A stretch of 64,000 bases of DNA from positions 170,394-234,393 of the forward strand of contig NZ_LGYZ01000088.1 in assembly GCF_001310275.1 (NCBI RefSeq). The letters run 5' to 3'. The stretch is from Nocardia arizonensis (GTDB lineage Bacteria > Actinomycetota > Actinomycetes > Mycobacteriales > Mycobacteriaceae). Of the stretch, positions 44,000 through 53,336 are shown one piece after another. The position numbers were made by a program, and so were the translations under genes. The notes below the pieces were generated by a model. It had not been told where the DNA came from. It worked only from the letters and a program-made list of their open reading frames with translations, and searched no databases. The stretch's first letter is position 1. Every line of letters begins with the position of its first letter.

Positions 44000-45162
44000 C
44001 CGATACCGCAACAACTTCCGGCGACGATCAGGCGCGGCGCTGGCGTCTGGTCCTCGGCGACGCGGCCGAATCCGAACTGGGCGCGGCCGTGACACCGCGG
44101 GACGCGGCCATGGACCGCGCGCTCGGCAGTCTCTACGACGCGGGCGAGAAACCGGCGGGCAAACGGTCCGCCGGGCTTGGCGGGTCGGCGCCGCGGGTCG
44201 CGCGCTGGCTCGGCGATATCCGCGCCTATTTCCCGTCCAGCGTGGTCGAGGTGATGCAGCGCGACGCCGTGCAGCGGCTGAACCTGACCCAGTTGCTGCT
44301 GGAACCGGAACTGCTCGACGCCGTCGAACCCGACGTGCACCTGGTCGGCACCCTGCTCGGCCTGAACAAGGTGATGCCCGAGACCACCAAGGCCACCGCG
44401 CGCACGGTCATCGAGCGGGTGGTGCGCGAGATCGAGCGGCGCGTCGCCGCGCGCACCGAGGCGGCGGTCTCCGGCGCGCTGCACCGCGCCGCCCGCGTGG
44501 CCAGGCCGCGACCACGCGATATCGACTGGGACCGCACGATTCGCGCCAATCTCGCGCACTATCTGCCCGAGCACCGCACGGTGGTCCCGCAGCGGCTGAT
44601 CGGTTACGGACGCCGGTCGCGAGCCGTGCGCCGCGATGTCGTGCTCGCCATCGACCAGTCGGGTTCGATGGCCGCCAGTGTCGTCTACGCCTCGGTGTTC
44701 GGGGCGGTGCTGGCGTCCATGGGATCGCTGCGGACCTCGCTGGTGGTCTTCGACACCGAGGTGGTGGATCTCACCGAACGGCTCGATGATCCGGTGGAGG
44801 TGCTGTTCGGCACCCAACTCGGCGGTGGCACCGATATCAATCGCGCCATCGCCTACTGCCAGACCCTGATCACCCGGCCGGCCGAAACCCTGTTCGTCCT
44901 CATCTCCGACCTGTACGAGGGCGGTATCCGCGAGGAGATGCTGCGGCGGGTACGCACCATGAAGGAGGCGGGGGTACAGGTGGTGGTGCTGCTGGCGCTG
45001 TCCGACGACGGGGCGCCCGCCTACGACCACGAGAACGCCGCGGCCCTGGCCGCATTGGATGTGCCCGCCTTCGCCTGCACACCGGACAGATTCCCGGACC
45101 TGCTGGCCACGGCGCTCGACCGCGGCGATGTCGGGGCGTGGGCCGACCGCGAGCTCGGATAG
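43996..45162 (+). CDS. VWA domain protein (YehP/CoxE-like)
   Basis: 388 residues. The N-terminal helical half (about 1-200) is followed by a VWA domain whose MIDAS motif is DQSGS (Asp220, Ser222, Ser224), with the later metal residues in GGGTDINRAI and ISDLYEGG. This partner of the MoxR ATPase is likely its client or adaptor. The stop is 76 bp before the kinase/ADP-ribosylglycohydrolase gene, which has its own promoter-like TAGGCT. Confidence 0.92.
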   Translation: MTDTATTSGDDQARRWRLVLGDAAESELGAAVTPRDAAMDRALGSLYDAGEKPAGKRSAGLGGSAPRVARWLGDIRAYFPSSVVEVMQRDAVQRLNLTQLLLEPELLDAVEPDVHLVGTLLGLNKVMPETTKATARTVIERVVREIERRVAARTEAAVSGALHRAARVARPRPRDIDWDRTIRANLAHYLPEHRTVVPQRLIGYGRRSRAVRRDVVLAIDQSGSMAASVVYASVFGAVLASMGSLRTSLVVFDTEVVDLTERLDDPVEVLFGTQLGGGTDINRAIAYCQTLITRPAETLFVLISDLYEGGIREEMLRRVRTMKEAGVQVVVLLALSDDGAPAYDHENAAALAALDVPAFACTPDRFPDLLATALDRGDVGAWADRELG

Positions 45163-45200
45163 GCGTTCCGCGTCCTCGCGATGCCGCGGCGGCGGTTCGC

Positions 45201-45206
45201 TAGGCT
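45201..45206 (+). promoter_or_regulatory. Candidate -10 of the kinase-ADP-ribosylglycohydrolase gene
   Basis: TAGGCT 33 nt before ATG 45239; transcription from it would give a leader of about 26 nt containing a GGGGG ribosome site. Confidence 0.45.
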
Positions 45207-45238
45207 GCGAATGGTCGTTCGCTGAAGGGGGCCGCAGA

Positions 45239-47275
45239 ATGATGCGCCGTGGTGATGTCTTCGCCGGGTACGTGATCGAACGCGAACTGGGTCGCGGGGG
45301 CATGGGCTCGGTGTACGCGGCGCGACATCCGCGACTGCCGAAGCTGACCGCGCTGAAGCTGCTGCACCGGGAGTTGTTCGACGACAAGGAGATCCGCCAG
45401 CGCTTCGAACGCGAGGCCGATCTGGTCGCGCGGCTGGACCACCCCAACATCGTCGCCGTCTACGATCGCGGGGTCGAGGACGATCAACTGTGGATATCCA
45501 TGCAGTACGTGGACGGGGTGGACACCGCATCGGTGCCAGGTCCGGCCATGACCCCGATGCGCGCGGTGCAGATCATCGTGCAGATCGCGGGCGCACTGGA
45601 TTACGCGCACCGGGCGGGCGTGCTGCACCGGGATGTCAAACCCGCCAATATCCTGCTGTCCCGATTGGCCGGTGTACCCGCCGGATTCGAGGAACGGGCG
45701 GTGCTGACCGATTTCGGCATCGCCAAACTACTCGACGGCAACGAACGTTTCACCCGCACCGGAGTGCTGACCGCGACCCTGGCGTACGCCTCCCCCGAGC
45801 AACTGTCCACAAGCGCCCTCGATCACCGGTCGGATCAGTATTCGCTGGCCTGCACCCTGTTCCGGCTGCTCACCGGTCTCGCACCGTATGAGACATCGCA
45901 TGTGGGCGAGATGGTCGTCAGCCATCTACAGGCCCCGCCGCCCTCGGTGCGCACCGCGCGACCCGATCTGCCGGCCGAACTGGATGCGGTGATCACGCGG
46001 GCGATGGCCAAGGACCCCGCGCGGCGCTACCCCACCTGTTCGGAATTCGCGGCGGCCGCCGCGAACGCGGTGCGCACCCACCGCACGATCATCGGCCCGC
46101 GACCGCCGGTGCCGCCGCGTCCGGTGGTCGACGCCGCGCCGACCCGGGAGCAGATCGTGCACGGCTGCCTCTACGGCGGCGCGATCGGCGACGCACTCGG
46201 GTCGCCGGTGGAGAATCTGCTGCTGCACCACATCCGCCTGCGCTACGGACCGGCCGGGGTGACCGGTGCGCCCGAGCAATTCGAAGGCCGCATCTCCGAC
46301 GAGACCCAGCTCACCCTGTTCACGACGGAGGCGCTGATCCGAGGGTCGGTCCGGGCGCGAGCGCGCGGAACCGGCGGCGCCACACTCGGACTCATGCAGA
46401 CCGGATTCCTGGTCTGGCTGCGCGGACAGGGTTTCGAGCTTCCCGATCAGCCCGGCGGTCCGCACAGCACCTTGACCGGCTATCCGGAGCTCATGAGCTA
46501 TCGCGGCACCGCCCAGTCCGCCATCACCGCGCTGCGGAAGGCGGCCGACCGGCGCGATCCGGGACGTCCGCTCGGCACCCGTACCGAACCGATAAACGAT
46601 TCCAAGGGCTGTGCCGCGGTGGTGCGTTCGGCCCCGTGCGGATTCGGCTATGCCGCGGACCGGTCGGGCACGGCGCTCGAGTACATCTTCGAATTGGGCT
46701 GTGACGCGGCGGCGCTCACTCACGGCCACCCCAGCGGCTGGCTGCCCGCTGGCACGCTGGCCGCCATCGTCTACCGACTGTGCCGCGGCGGCGATCTCGA
46801 TTCCGCCGTCACCGCCGCACGCGCGGAACTGCGGCGCTACCCCGCCCACGAGGAGACCGATACCGCACTCGCCGACGCACTGCGCTCGGCACAGCGCGCG
46901 GGCGGCGGCCTGCCCGCGCCGGACGAGATCGAGAAACTCGGCCGCGGCTGGATCGGACCGGAAGCGCTGGCGATCGGCGTCTTCGCGGCATCGGCCGCGG
47001 CGGCCGCGGGCGGGTCGCCGGAGCGGATCGTGCGCAACGGAATCCTGTTGGCGGTCAACCATTCCGGCGACAGCGATTCGACCGGGGCGATCGCGGGAAG
47101 TCTGCTCGGGGCCATGTACGGCGTCGACGCGATCCCGACGGCCTGGCGCGGCGGGCTCGACGCGCGCGCCGCCATCGATCGCCTCGCCGCCGACTACTGC
47201 CTCGAATTCGGCCCGAATCCGCCGCGCAACGATCGCGGCGGACCCGCCGCCCACTGGCTCGAACGCTACTGCTGA
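45239..47275 (+). CDS. Ser/Thr protein kinase fused to ADP-ribosylglycohydrolase
   Basis: 678 residues. Kinase domain 1-275 with complete motifs: GRGGMGSV loop, Lys40 (TALKLL), HRDVKPANILL with Asp132, DFG at 158-160, and YASPEQL. A short linker with PRPPVPPRPVVDAAP leads to an ADP-ribosylglycohydrolase (DraG/ADPRH) domain about 300-670: GCLYGGAIGDALGSP near 308, ISDETQLTLFT (metal Asp/Glu), DSKGCAAVVRSAPCGF and NHSGDSDSTGAIAGSLLG near 607, which contains the Asp-x-Asp di-Mg ligands. Both domains look catalytically intact. It probably reverses ADP-ribosylation under control of, or along with, phosphorylation. No membrane segment. Confidence 0.92.
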   Translation: MMRRGDVFAGYVIERELGRGGMGSVYAARHPRLPKLTALKLLHRELFDDKEIRQRFEREADLVARLDHPNIVAVYDRGVEDDQLWISMQYVDGVDTASVPGPAMTPMRAVQIIVQIAGALDYAHRAGVLHRDVKPANILLSRLAGVPAGFEERAVLTDFGIAKLLDGNERFTRTGVLTATLAYASPEQLSTSALDHRSDQYSLACTLFRLLTGLAPYETSHVGEMVVSHLQAPPPSVRTARPDLPAELDAVITRAMAKDPARRYPTCSEFAAAAANAVRTHRTIIGPRPPVPPRPVVDAAPTREQIVHGCLYGGAIGDALGSPVENLLLHHIRLRYGPAGVTGAPEQFEGRISDETQLTLFTTEALIRGSVRARARGTGGATLGLMQTGFLVWLRGQGFELPDQPGGPHSTLTGYPELMSYRGTAQSAITALRKAADRRDPGRPLGTRTEPINDSKGCAAVVRSAPCGFGYAADRSGTALEYIFELGCDAAALTHGHPSGWLPAGTLAAIVYRLCRGGDLDSAVTAARAELRRYPAHEETDTALADALRSAQRAGGGLPAPDEIEKLGRGWIGPEALAIGVFAASAAAAAGGSPERIVRNGILLAVNHSGDSDSTGAIAGSLLGAMYGVDAIPTAWRGGLDARAAIDRLAADYCLEFGPNPPRNDRGGPAAHWLERYC

Positions 47276-47296
47276 GGCGACGACAGCGGCCGTGAG

Positions 47297-49849
47297 CTAC
47301 AGATCCGCGATGGCCGCCAGCGGAGGCGTTCTCGCCGCCCGCACGCCGGGCCACACCGCGGCGAGCACACCCACCACCGCCGAGGAGATGAGCACCGCGA
47401 CCAGCTGCGTCCACGGGATGGTGATCTGGTCGATGCCGAAATCGCGCAGGGTGCGCAGGAATCCGATGCCGAGAGCGATGCCGAGGATCACGCCGACGAT
47501 CGCGCCGAAGATCGCGATCAGCATGGATTCCAGATAGATGGTGCGGCGCACCTGATAGCGCATAGCGCCGACCGCGCGCAGCATGCCGATCTCCCGTCGC
47601 CGTTCCACTACCGACAGCGCGAGCGTGTTGACGATGCCGAGGATGGCGATCACCACGGCGAGCGCGAGCAGACCGTACAGGATGGCCAGCAGTGTATTGA
47701 TCTGCTTGCCCTGCGCGCCCTTGAACTCCTCGCGGTCCTGGACCTGCACGACCGCGAACCGATCGGTGGCCTGCTCCAGATCGGTGCGCATGGCCGTGAG
47801 ATCGGTACCGGGCTTCGCCTTGACCAGTACGTAGAAGTTGTTCCGGAAAGCGACCGGCGTGACCTCTTGGAAGACGGTGGGCGACAACACCATCTTGCCG
47901 AGCAGCGGCGATTTCGCGAAGATGCCCGCGATGGTGACCGGCACCTTCTGATTCTTGTCCAGCGTGGTCAGCTCGACCTGCTGACCGGCGTGCCAGCCGC
48001 GATCGGCGGCCTCGGTGTCCTCGACCAGGATGTCGTGCTCACCGAGGGTATTAGTGCCGCTGACGATGTCGTAGTTCAGCACACCGTCCATCGGGCGGTC
48101 AGGAGAGACGCCCGCGAGCTGGTCGTCACCGACCCGCACGGCCGCGCCGCGGAATCCGACCGCGTCGGCCACCGTGGGCACCGACTGCCGCACCGCGTCG
48201 GGCACGCCGAGCGGAAGTCCGATGAGCTGGGACTGCTGCGGCCCGGACAGCACGTAGTCGGCATTGACGCCCTTGTCGACCAGCACCCCGACACTCGTCT
48301 TGGCCGAGGCGCCGAGCATGCCGATGGCCGAGACCAGCATGAGGCCGAGGGTCAGCGCGAAGGCCGTGGCCGCCGTGCGGCGCGGATTGCGGACCGCGTT
48401 GTTGCGGGCCATGCGACCGATCGCGCCGAACGGGCGCACCAGCAGGCCGAGCGCGCCGACCACGGGCCGCGACAACGCGGGCGAGGCCAGCAGCACCGCC
48501 AGGATGAGCGCCAGCGCGCCACCGCCGACCGTCGCGGCGGCGGACCCGCCGGTGTTCCGGGCGCCCGCCACGACCAGGACGATGCCGAGCACGGCCAGTA
48601 CCGCGCCCACGATCGTGCGCGTCCGCAGCGATTCGCCGGTCGAGGCGAACTCCTCGCGCATCGCCTCGACCGGCGGGATCTTGGCGGCCCGCCGCGCGGG
48701 GGCGTAGGCGCTCACCACGGTGACCAGCAGACCGACCACCAGGCCGACGATGATGGTGCGAGGCAGCACGGTCATGGAACCGGTCGGCAGGCCGAGATCG
48801 AAGGCGTTGAGCAGCGAGGCCAGCCCGAAGGCCAAACCGACGCCCGCCGCGAGGCCGATCGCGCTGCCGATGAATCCGATGACCAGCGCCTCGGAGACCA
48901 CGGTATTGCCGACCTGGCGCCTGCTCGCGCCCACGGCGCGCAGCAGGGCGAGTTCGCGCAACCGCTGCGCCACGATCATCGAGAAGGTGTTGTAGATGAT
49001 GAACGTGCCGACGATCAGCGCGATCGCGCCGAAGGCGAGCAGGAAGTAGTTGATGAAGTTAAGGGCCTGCGAGACCTGGGATTTCAGGTCGGCGCGCACC
49101 TGATCGCCGTTCTGAACCTTGAATCCGGTCAGCTCGCCCGCGATACGGTCGCGCAGATCGTCGGCCGCCAAACCCGGCGCGGCGGCTATATCGACGTAGG
49201 CGACGTGATAGCCGTCGGTGAAAAGCTGCTTGGCCTGGGAATTCTCGAACAGCAGGCCGATGAATCCGCCGGTGTCGGAGGCGACCGTGTATATGCCGGA
49301 GACGGTCACCTCGATGGTCGGACTCTGCTGCGTGCTGCGCGAGGGTATCAGTACCTTGGCCCGGTCGCCGACCTTCAGATTCGCGCGTTCGGCGCCGCCG
49401 CTGTTGATGGCGATCTGTCCCGGCTGCGACGGCGGCGCGCCCTCGACGAACTTCTGTGGTTCGGCGATGGCCTGATCCGGCGGCAGATACGACTCGCCCC
49501 AACTCGGCGCGCCGCCGGTCTGCACCGGCTTGCCCTCCTGGTTCAGCAGCACCAGCGGGCCGTTGACGCTCGGCGCGATGGCCCGCACGCCCTCGGTGCG
49601 GCTGATCTGGTCGACCACCGCCAGCGGGACGCCGAAGGACTGCTGGCCCTCCGGGCTCACCCGGACGTCGACCCCTCTGGCCTGATTCTCGAAGATGCCG
49701 TCGAAGGTGCGCTGCAAGGTGTCGGTGAAGACGAACGATCCCGCGATGAAGGCGGTGCCGAGCACCACCGACAGCAGGGTCAGCGCCAGCCGGACCTTGT
49801 GCGCGGCGAGGTTGCGCAAGGCGACCTTGCGCATCGGATTGGCCGCCAT
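47297..49849 (-). CDS. ABC transporter permease, FtsX/MacB family
   Basis: 850 residues with two FtsX modules. N-terminal TM followed by a large extracytoplasmic MacB-like domain (about 45-240), a three-helix FtsX module (about 265-385, ending APARRAAKIPPVEAMREEFA), a fourth hydrophobic stretch of several helices about 410-500, a second periplasmic domain, and a C-terminal FtsX module (about 740-845) ending GVRAARTPPLAAIADL. Such permeases usually drive lipoprotein or peptide export or wall remodelling mechanically. The start is separated from the ATPase stop by one base-pair, so they form one exporter. Confidence 0.92.
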   Translation of the reverse strand: MAANPMRKVALRNLAAHKVRLALTLLSVVLGTAFIAGSFVFTDTLQRTFDGIFENQARGVDVRVSPEGQQSFGVPLAVVDQISRTEGVRAIAPSVNGPLVLLNQEGKPVQTGGAPSWGESYLPPDQAIAEPQKFVEGAPPSQPGQIAINSGGAERANLKVGDRAKVLIPSRSTQQSPTIEVTVSGIYTVASDTGGFIGLLFENSQAKQLFTDGYHVAYVDIAAAPGLAADDLRDRIAGELTGFKVQNGDQVRADLKSQVSQALNFINYFLLAFGAIALIVGTFIIYNTFSMIVAQRLRELALLRAVGASRRQVGNTVVSEALVIGFIGSAIGLAAGVGLAFGLASLLNAFDLGLPTGSMTVLPRTIIVGLVVGLLVTVVSAYAPARRAAKIPPVEAMREEFASTGESLRTRTIVGAVLAVLGIVLVVAGARNTGGSAAATVGGGALALILAVLLASPALSRPVVGALGLLVRPFGAIGRMARNNAVRNPRRTAATAFALTLGLMLVSAIGMLGASAKTSVGVLVDKGVNADYVLSGPQQSQLIGLPLGVPDAVRQSVPTVADAVGFRGAAVRVGDDQLAGVSPDRPMDGVLNYDIVSGTNTLGEHDILVEDTEAADRGWHAGQQVELTTLDKNQKVPVTIAGIFAKSPLLGKMVLSPTVFQEVTPVAFRNNFYVLVKAKPGTDLTAMRTDLEQATDRFAVVQVQDREEFKGAQGKQINTLLAILYGLLALAVVIAILGIVNTLALSVVERRREIGMLRAVGAMRYQVRRTIYLESMLIAIFGAIVGVILGIALGIGFLRTLRDFGIDQITIPWTQLVAVLISSAVVGVLAAVWPGVRAARTPPLAAIADL

Positions 49850-50625
49850 TACACCTGCTCCAGCGACTTCATCCGATCCAGCACCGAATCGGCGGTGGGA
49901 TCGCGCAGTTCGGACACGATCCGCCCGTCCGCCAAGAAGACCACGCGGTCGGCGAAGGAGGCGGCATGCGGTTCGTGGGTGACGATCACGACGGTCTGGT
50001 GGAATTCGTCCACCGCGGCGCGCAGGATCGACAGCACCTCTTCCGAGGCGCGCGAATCCAGGTTGCCGGTGGGCTCGTCACCGAAGATGATCTCCGGTTT
50101 GCCCGCCAGTGCCCGCGCGCAGGCCACGCGCTGCTGCTGACCGCCGGACAGTTCGCTTGGCCGGTGCGCCAACCGGTCGGTCAGGCCGAGGCGGGACAGC
50201 ACCGTGTCCAGCCACTCCTGATCGACCTTGCGGCCCGCGATGTCCAGCGGCAGCGTGATGTTCTCTAGCGCGGTCAGCGTCGGAACCAGGTTGAATGCCT
50301 GGAACACGAAGCCGATGCGGTCGCGGCGCAGCTTGGTCATCTGCTTGTCGGTGAGATTCGTCAGGTCGGTGTCACCGATCTTGACGGTGCCCGAGCTCGC
50401 GCTGTCCAGTCCGGCCAGGCAGTGCATGAGTGTCGACTTACCCGAGCCCGACGGGCCCATGATCGCGGTGAACTCCCCCGCCGCGAACTCCGCCGACACC
50501 TTGTCCAGCGCGGTGACCTGCGTGTCTCCCGATCCGTAAATCTTGCTCACGTCGATGGCGCGGGCAGCGACGTCGGTTGGAACCACCGGTTCGGCGAGGT
50601 CGGTACCCACTGCGTGCGAAGTCAT
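49849..50625 (-). CDS. ABC transporter ATP-binding protein (LolD/MacB type)
   Basis: 258 residues. Walker A GPSGSGKST at 57-65, Q-loop VFQAFNLVPTLTALENI, signature LSGGQQQRVACARAL, Walker B IIFGDEPTGNLD, switch His in VIVTHEPHAASF. The LVPTLTALENI spacing is that of the MacB/LolD/FtsE group. It pairs with the following FtsX-type permease. An N-terminal tail of about 20 residues is extra. Divergent from the peroxidase gene; ATG 50625 lacks a strong ribosome site. Confidence 0.95.
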   Translation of the reverse strand: MTSHAVGTDLAEPVVPTDVAARAIDVSKIYGSGDTQVTALDKVSAEFAAGEFTAIMGPSGSGKSTLMHCLAGLDSASSGTVKIGDTDLTNLTDKQMTKLRRDRIGFVFQAFNLVPTLTALENITLPLDIAGRKVDQEWLDTVLSRLGLTDRLAHRPSELSGGQQQRVACARALAGKPEIIFGDEPTGNLDSRASEEVLSILRAAVDEFHQTVVIVTHEPHAASFADRVVFLADGRIVSELRDPTADSVLDRMKSLEQV

Positions 50626-50709
50626 GCCCTCCAGTCTTACGGGACGCGGCGCGCTGCGCCATCGGGGATTGCCCCGAGTCTTACCGGGGGATGTCGACAG
50701 ACCCTCCGG

Positions 50710-50715
50710 TAGGTT
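50710..50715 (+). promoter_or_regulatory. Candidate -10 of the glutathione peroxidase gene
   Basis: TAGGTT 42 nt before the GTG at 50757, in the divergent region; it would give a leader of about 35 nt. Confidence 0.4.
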
Positions 50716-50756
50716 GGGGACGGATCACGGGGATCCGGAATTGCAGGTATAGACGA

Positions 50757-51242
50757 GTGAGCATTCGCGATATTCCGCTGCGCACCCTGTCCGGCGACGA
50801 GGCCACCCTGGCCGAACTGGTCGGCGACAATGTGGTGCTGTTGGTCAACGTCGCCTCGAAATGCGGTTTGACGCCCCAGTATTCGGGTCTGGTCGAATTG
50901 CAGCAGACTTACGGCCCCAAGGGCTTCAGTGTGGTGGGGGTTCCGTGCAACCAGTTCATGGGTCAGGAGCCCGGCACCGCCGAGGAGATCCAGCAGTTCT
51001 GCTCGACCACCTACGGTGTCGACTTCCCGCTGCTGGAGAAGACCGACGTCAACGGTGACGACCGGCATCCGCTCTACAAGGAACTGGTAGGCACTCCCGA
51101 CGCCGAAGGCGCCGCGGGCGATATCCAGTGGAATTTCGAGAAGTTCCTGATCGACCGCGCAGGCACGGTCGCCGGACGTTTCCGCCCGCGCACCGCCCCC
51201 GAGGCGCCCGAACTGCGGGCGGCTGTCGAAGGGCTGCTGTAA
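50757..51242 (+). CDS. Glutathione peroxidase-family (thiol) peroxidase
   Basis: 161 residues. Reduces peroxides with a catalytic Cys36 in NVASKCGLTPQYSGL; Gln comes from CNQFMGQEPGT and Trp-Asn from IQWNFEKFLIDR, completing the Cys-Gln-Trp-Asn tetrad. Actinobacteria have no glutathione and instead use mycothiol or thioredoxin, so this is probably a mycothiol- or thioredoxin-dependent peroxidase. GTG 50757 gives the standard N-terminus; the longer upstream frame is ignored. A strong terminator follows the stop. Confidence 0.94.
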   Translation: MSIRDIPLRTLSGDEATLAELVGDNVVLLVNVASKCGLTPQYSGLVELQQTYGPKGFSVVGVPCNQFMGQEPGTAEEIQQFCSTTYGVDFPLLEKTDVNGDDRHPLYKELVGTPDAEGAAGDIQWNFEKFLIDRAGTVAGRFRPRTAPEAPELRAAVEGLL

Positions 51243-51261
51243 GGCAAGGCAAGGCCACACG

Positions 51262-51300
51262 ATTCGGCCCCGCCGGGGATCTTCCCGGGCGGGGCCGAAT
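51262..51300. terminator. Bidirectional terminator between peroxidase and kinase genes
   Basis: Perfect 13-bp stem ATTCGGCCCCGCC/GGCGGGGCCGAAT with a 13-nt loop. It serves the convergent glutathione peroxidase (plus) and Ser/Thr kinase (minus) genes. Confidence 0.85.
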
Positions 51301-51316
51301 GCCGTTGCGCGGTCGG

Positions 51317-53164
51317 TCAGTTCAGCGGAGCCGAACGCCACCAACGCAGCACCTCATCGATGCTGCCGACGATTCCGTCGGTGTACATGAGGATCTGGCC
51401 GCGGCCGCTGTCGCCGGTGAAGACGGTGACCATCTTCGGACCGCTATCGTTGAACTTGTAGTTGGTGTAGCTCTTGCCGCCATTGCTGTCGGTGGACTTC
51501 ACCGCGTCGCTCGGCAGATTGTGCAGTGCGTTCTGCGCGTCGGAGGACGAGCGGTAGATATAGAAGGTGTAGAACGGATCGTCGTTGCCGCCGCCGCCGA
51601 AGCAATCCCACTGGTAGACCCAGTTGCCGAAGTCGGGGGTGCCGGAGGTGGGCGTGGACGGCGAACTCGAGCTGTACGCGCCGCAGGTCGCGCCGTTGTA
51701 GCCGGTGTCACCGGACTTGGACGCGGGCACCATGCGCGGGAATTCCTTGGTGATGGCGTCCGCGTCGGGTGTCACCGAACCGGAGTTGTTCGCGCCCGGA
51801 CTCGTCGGCGCGCTCGACGAGGGACGGCCAGAGGCCGCCGCCGTGGTGGTGGGAGTGTCGGAGCCGCTGTCGCTCGCGACGGCGCCGACGATGCCGAGCA
51901 CCACGATGACCAGGATCACCGCGGCGACCGCGATGCCGATGATCAGCCCGGTATTGGATTTGCGGGGCGGTTGCGGTACGGGGCCGTACGGCCCGCCGCC
52001 CGCCGTGGGCGGGCCGGGCGGCTGCTGGGCGAATCCGTAGGTGTTCTGCTGCGCGCCGTAGGCGGTGTTCTGGCCGTAGGGCGAAGTGGGCGCGGGCTGC
52101 TGAGTGGTCGGCCCGGTGGGGTACGGCGCCATCGGAGTTGCGGCGGTGCTCGGTCCCACGGTGTGCGGCGCCATGCTGTTGGGCGTCGAGGTATTCGCCA
52201 TGGTCGGGCCTGCCATCGGATGCGGACCGCTGGTCATCGGATACGGCGCACCGGTCAGCGGATTCTGGCCGCTCACCGGAACGGGCGGACCCGTCACCGG
52301 CCCGCCGACCACCGGCATGGCGGGCGCGCTGGGATTGGAAAGCGCGTGCTGCGCGGCGGCGGCGAACTCCGAACAGGAGGAGTAGCGATCCTCGGGACGC
52401 TTGGCCATCGCCTTGGTCAGCACGCCGTCGAGCGCGTAGGACAGCCCCGGCCGCACGCTGCTCAGCGCGGGCGGCGGCGACTGGAGATGACCCTGGATCA
52501 CCTGCGCCGGATTGGTGGCGGCGAACGGGCCGCTGCCGGTGAACAGCCAGAACAGCGAACAGGCCAGCGAGTACTGGTCGGAACGGTGATCGAGGGCCGC
52601 GCCGGTGAGCTGTTCGGGCGAGGCGTAGGCGAGCGTGGCGGTGAAGGTGCCGGTCTGCGTCAGATGTCCGGTGTCGTCGCGCAGGCGGGCGATGCCGAAG
52701 TCGGTGAGGTATACTCGTTCACCGCGGCCGCCGCCGGAGCGGGCCAACAGGATATTGGCCGGTTTGACATCGCGGTGCAGCACGCCCATGCCGTGGGCGT
52801 AGTCGAGCGCGTCGGCGGTCTCCTTGATGATCTGCACCGCGCGTTCGGGCGGCAGCGTCTTGGGATCCACCGAGGCGGCGTCGATACCGTCGATGTACTG
52901 CATGGAGATCCACAGCTGCTCGTCGTCGAGACCCCGGTCGTAGACCGTGACGATATTCGGGTGATCCAGGCGTGCGACCAGATCCGCCTCCCTTTCGAAT
53001 CGAGCCCGCACCTCCTTGTCGAAGAACATCTCCCGGTTCAACAGCTTCAGCGCCGTCATCCGCGGCAGCCGCGGATGTTTCGCCAAATACACCGAGCCCA
53101 TGCCACCGCGGCCCAATTGCCGGTCGATGACATAGCCGGCGAACACGTCACCGCTGGCCAGCAT
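51317..53164 (-). CDS. Membrane-anchored Ser/Thr protein kinase
   Basis: 615 residues. Kinase domain 1-270 (GRGGMGSV, Lys40, HRDVKPANILLAR, DFGIARL, YASPEQL) closely related to the kinases at 45239 and 53337. The intracellular Pro/Gly-rich juxtamembrane segment runs to about 400, a TM helix LIIGIAVAAVILVIVVLGIV spans about 405-428, and an extracytoplasmic domain of about 190 residues holds four Cys (CGAYSSSS, WDCFGG), probably a sensor. GGAG 7 nt upstream favours ATG 53164; GTG 53176 would add four residues. Actinobacterial PknF/PknI-like kinases respond to wall or stress signals. Confidence 0.93.
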   Translation of the reverse strand: MLASGDVFAGYVIDRQLGRGGMGSVYLAKHPRLPRMTALKLLNREMFFDKEVRARFEREADLVARLDHPNIVTVYDRGLDDEQLWISMQYIDGIDAASVDPKTLPPERAVQIIKETADALDYAHGMGVLHRDVKPANILLARSGGGRGERVYLTDFGIARLRDDTGHLTQTGTFTATLAYASPEQLTGAALDHRSDQYSLACSLFWLFTGSGPFAATNPAQVIQGHLQSPPPALSSVRPGLSYALDGVLTKAMAKRPEDRYSSCSEFAAAAQHALSNPSAPAMPVVGGPVTGPPVPVSGQNPLTGAPYPMTSGPHPMAGPTMANTSTPNSMAPHTVGPSTAATPMAPYPTGPTTQQPAPTSPYGQNTAYGAQQNTYGFAQQPPGPPTAGGGPYGPVPQPPRKSNTGLIIGIAVAAVILVIVVLGIVGAVASDSGSDTPTTTAAASGRPSSSAPTSPGANNSGSVTPDADAITKEFPRMVPASKSGDTGYNGATCGAYSSSSPSTPTSGTPDFGNWVYQWDCFGGGGNDDPFYTFYIYRSSSDAQNALHNLPSDAVKSTDSNGGKSYTNYKFNDSGPKMVTVFTGDSGRGQILMYTDGIVGSIDEVLRWWRSAPLN

Positions 53165-53336
53165 TGTCTGCTCCACTTCCCGCCGTCACCGGGACCCACC
53201 GGTGATCAGGCGTACAGCATAAGAACGCGCCCGAGCAATGCCCGACCACGGAAAACATCGAAACTTTAGCAGTAGTCGCATGCTCCCGGGTCGCCCGTTA
53301 CATCCGACATCGGGCGTGCGACATCCGCGCTCGACG

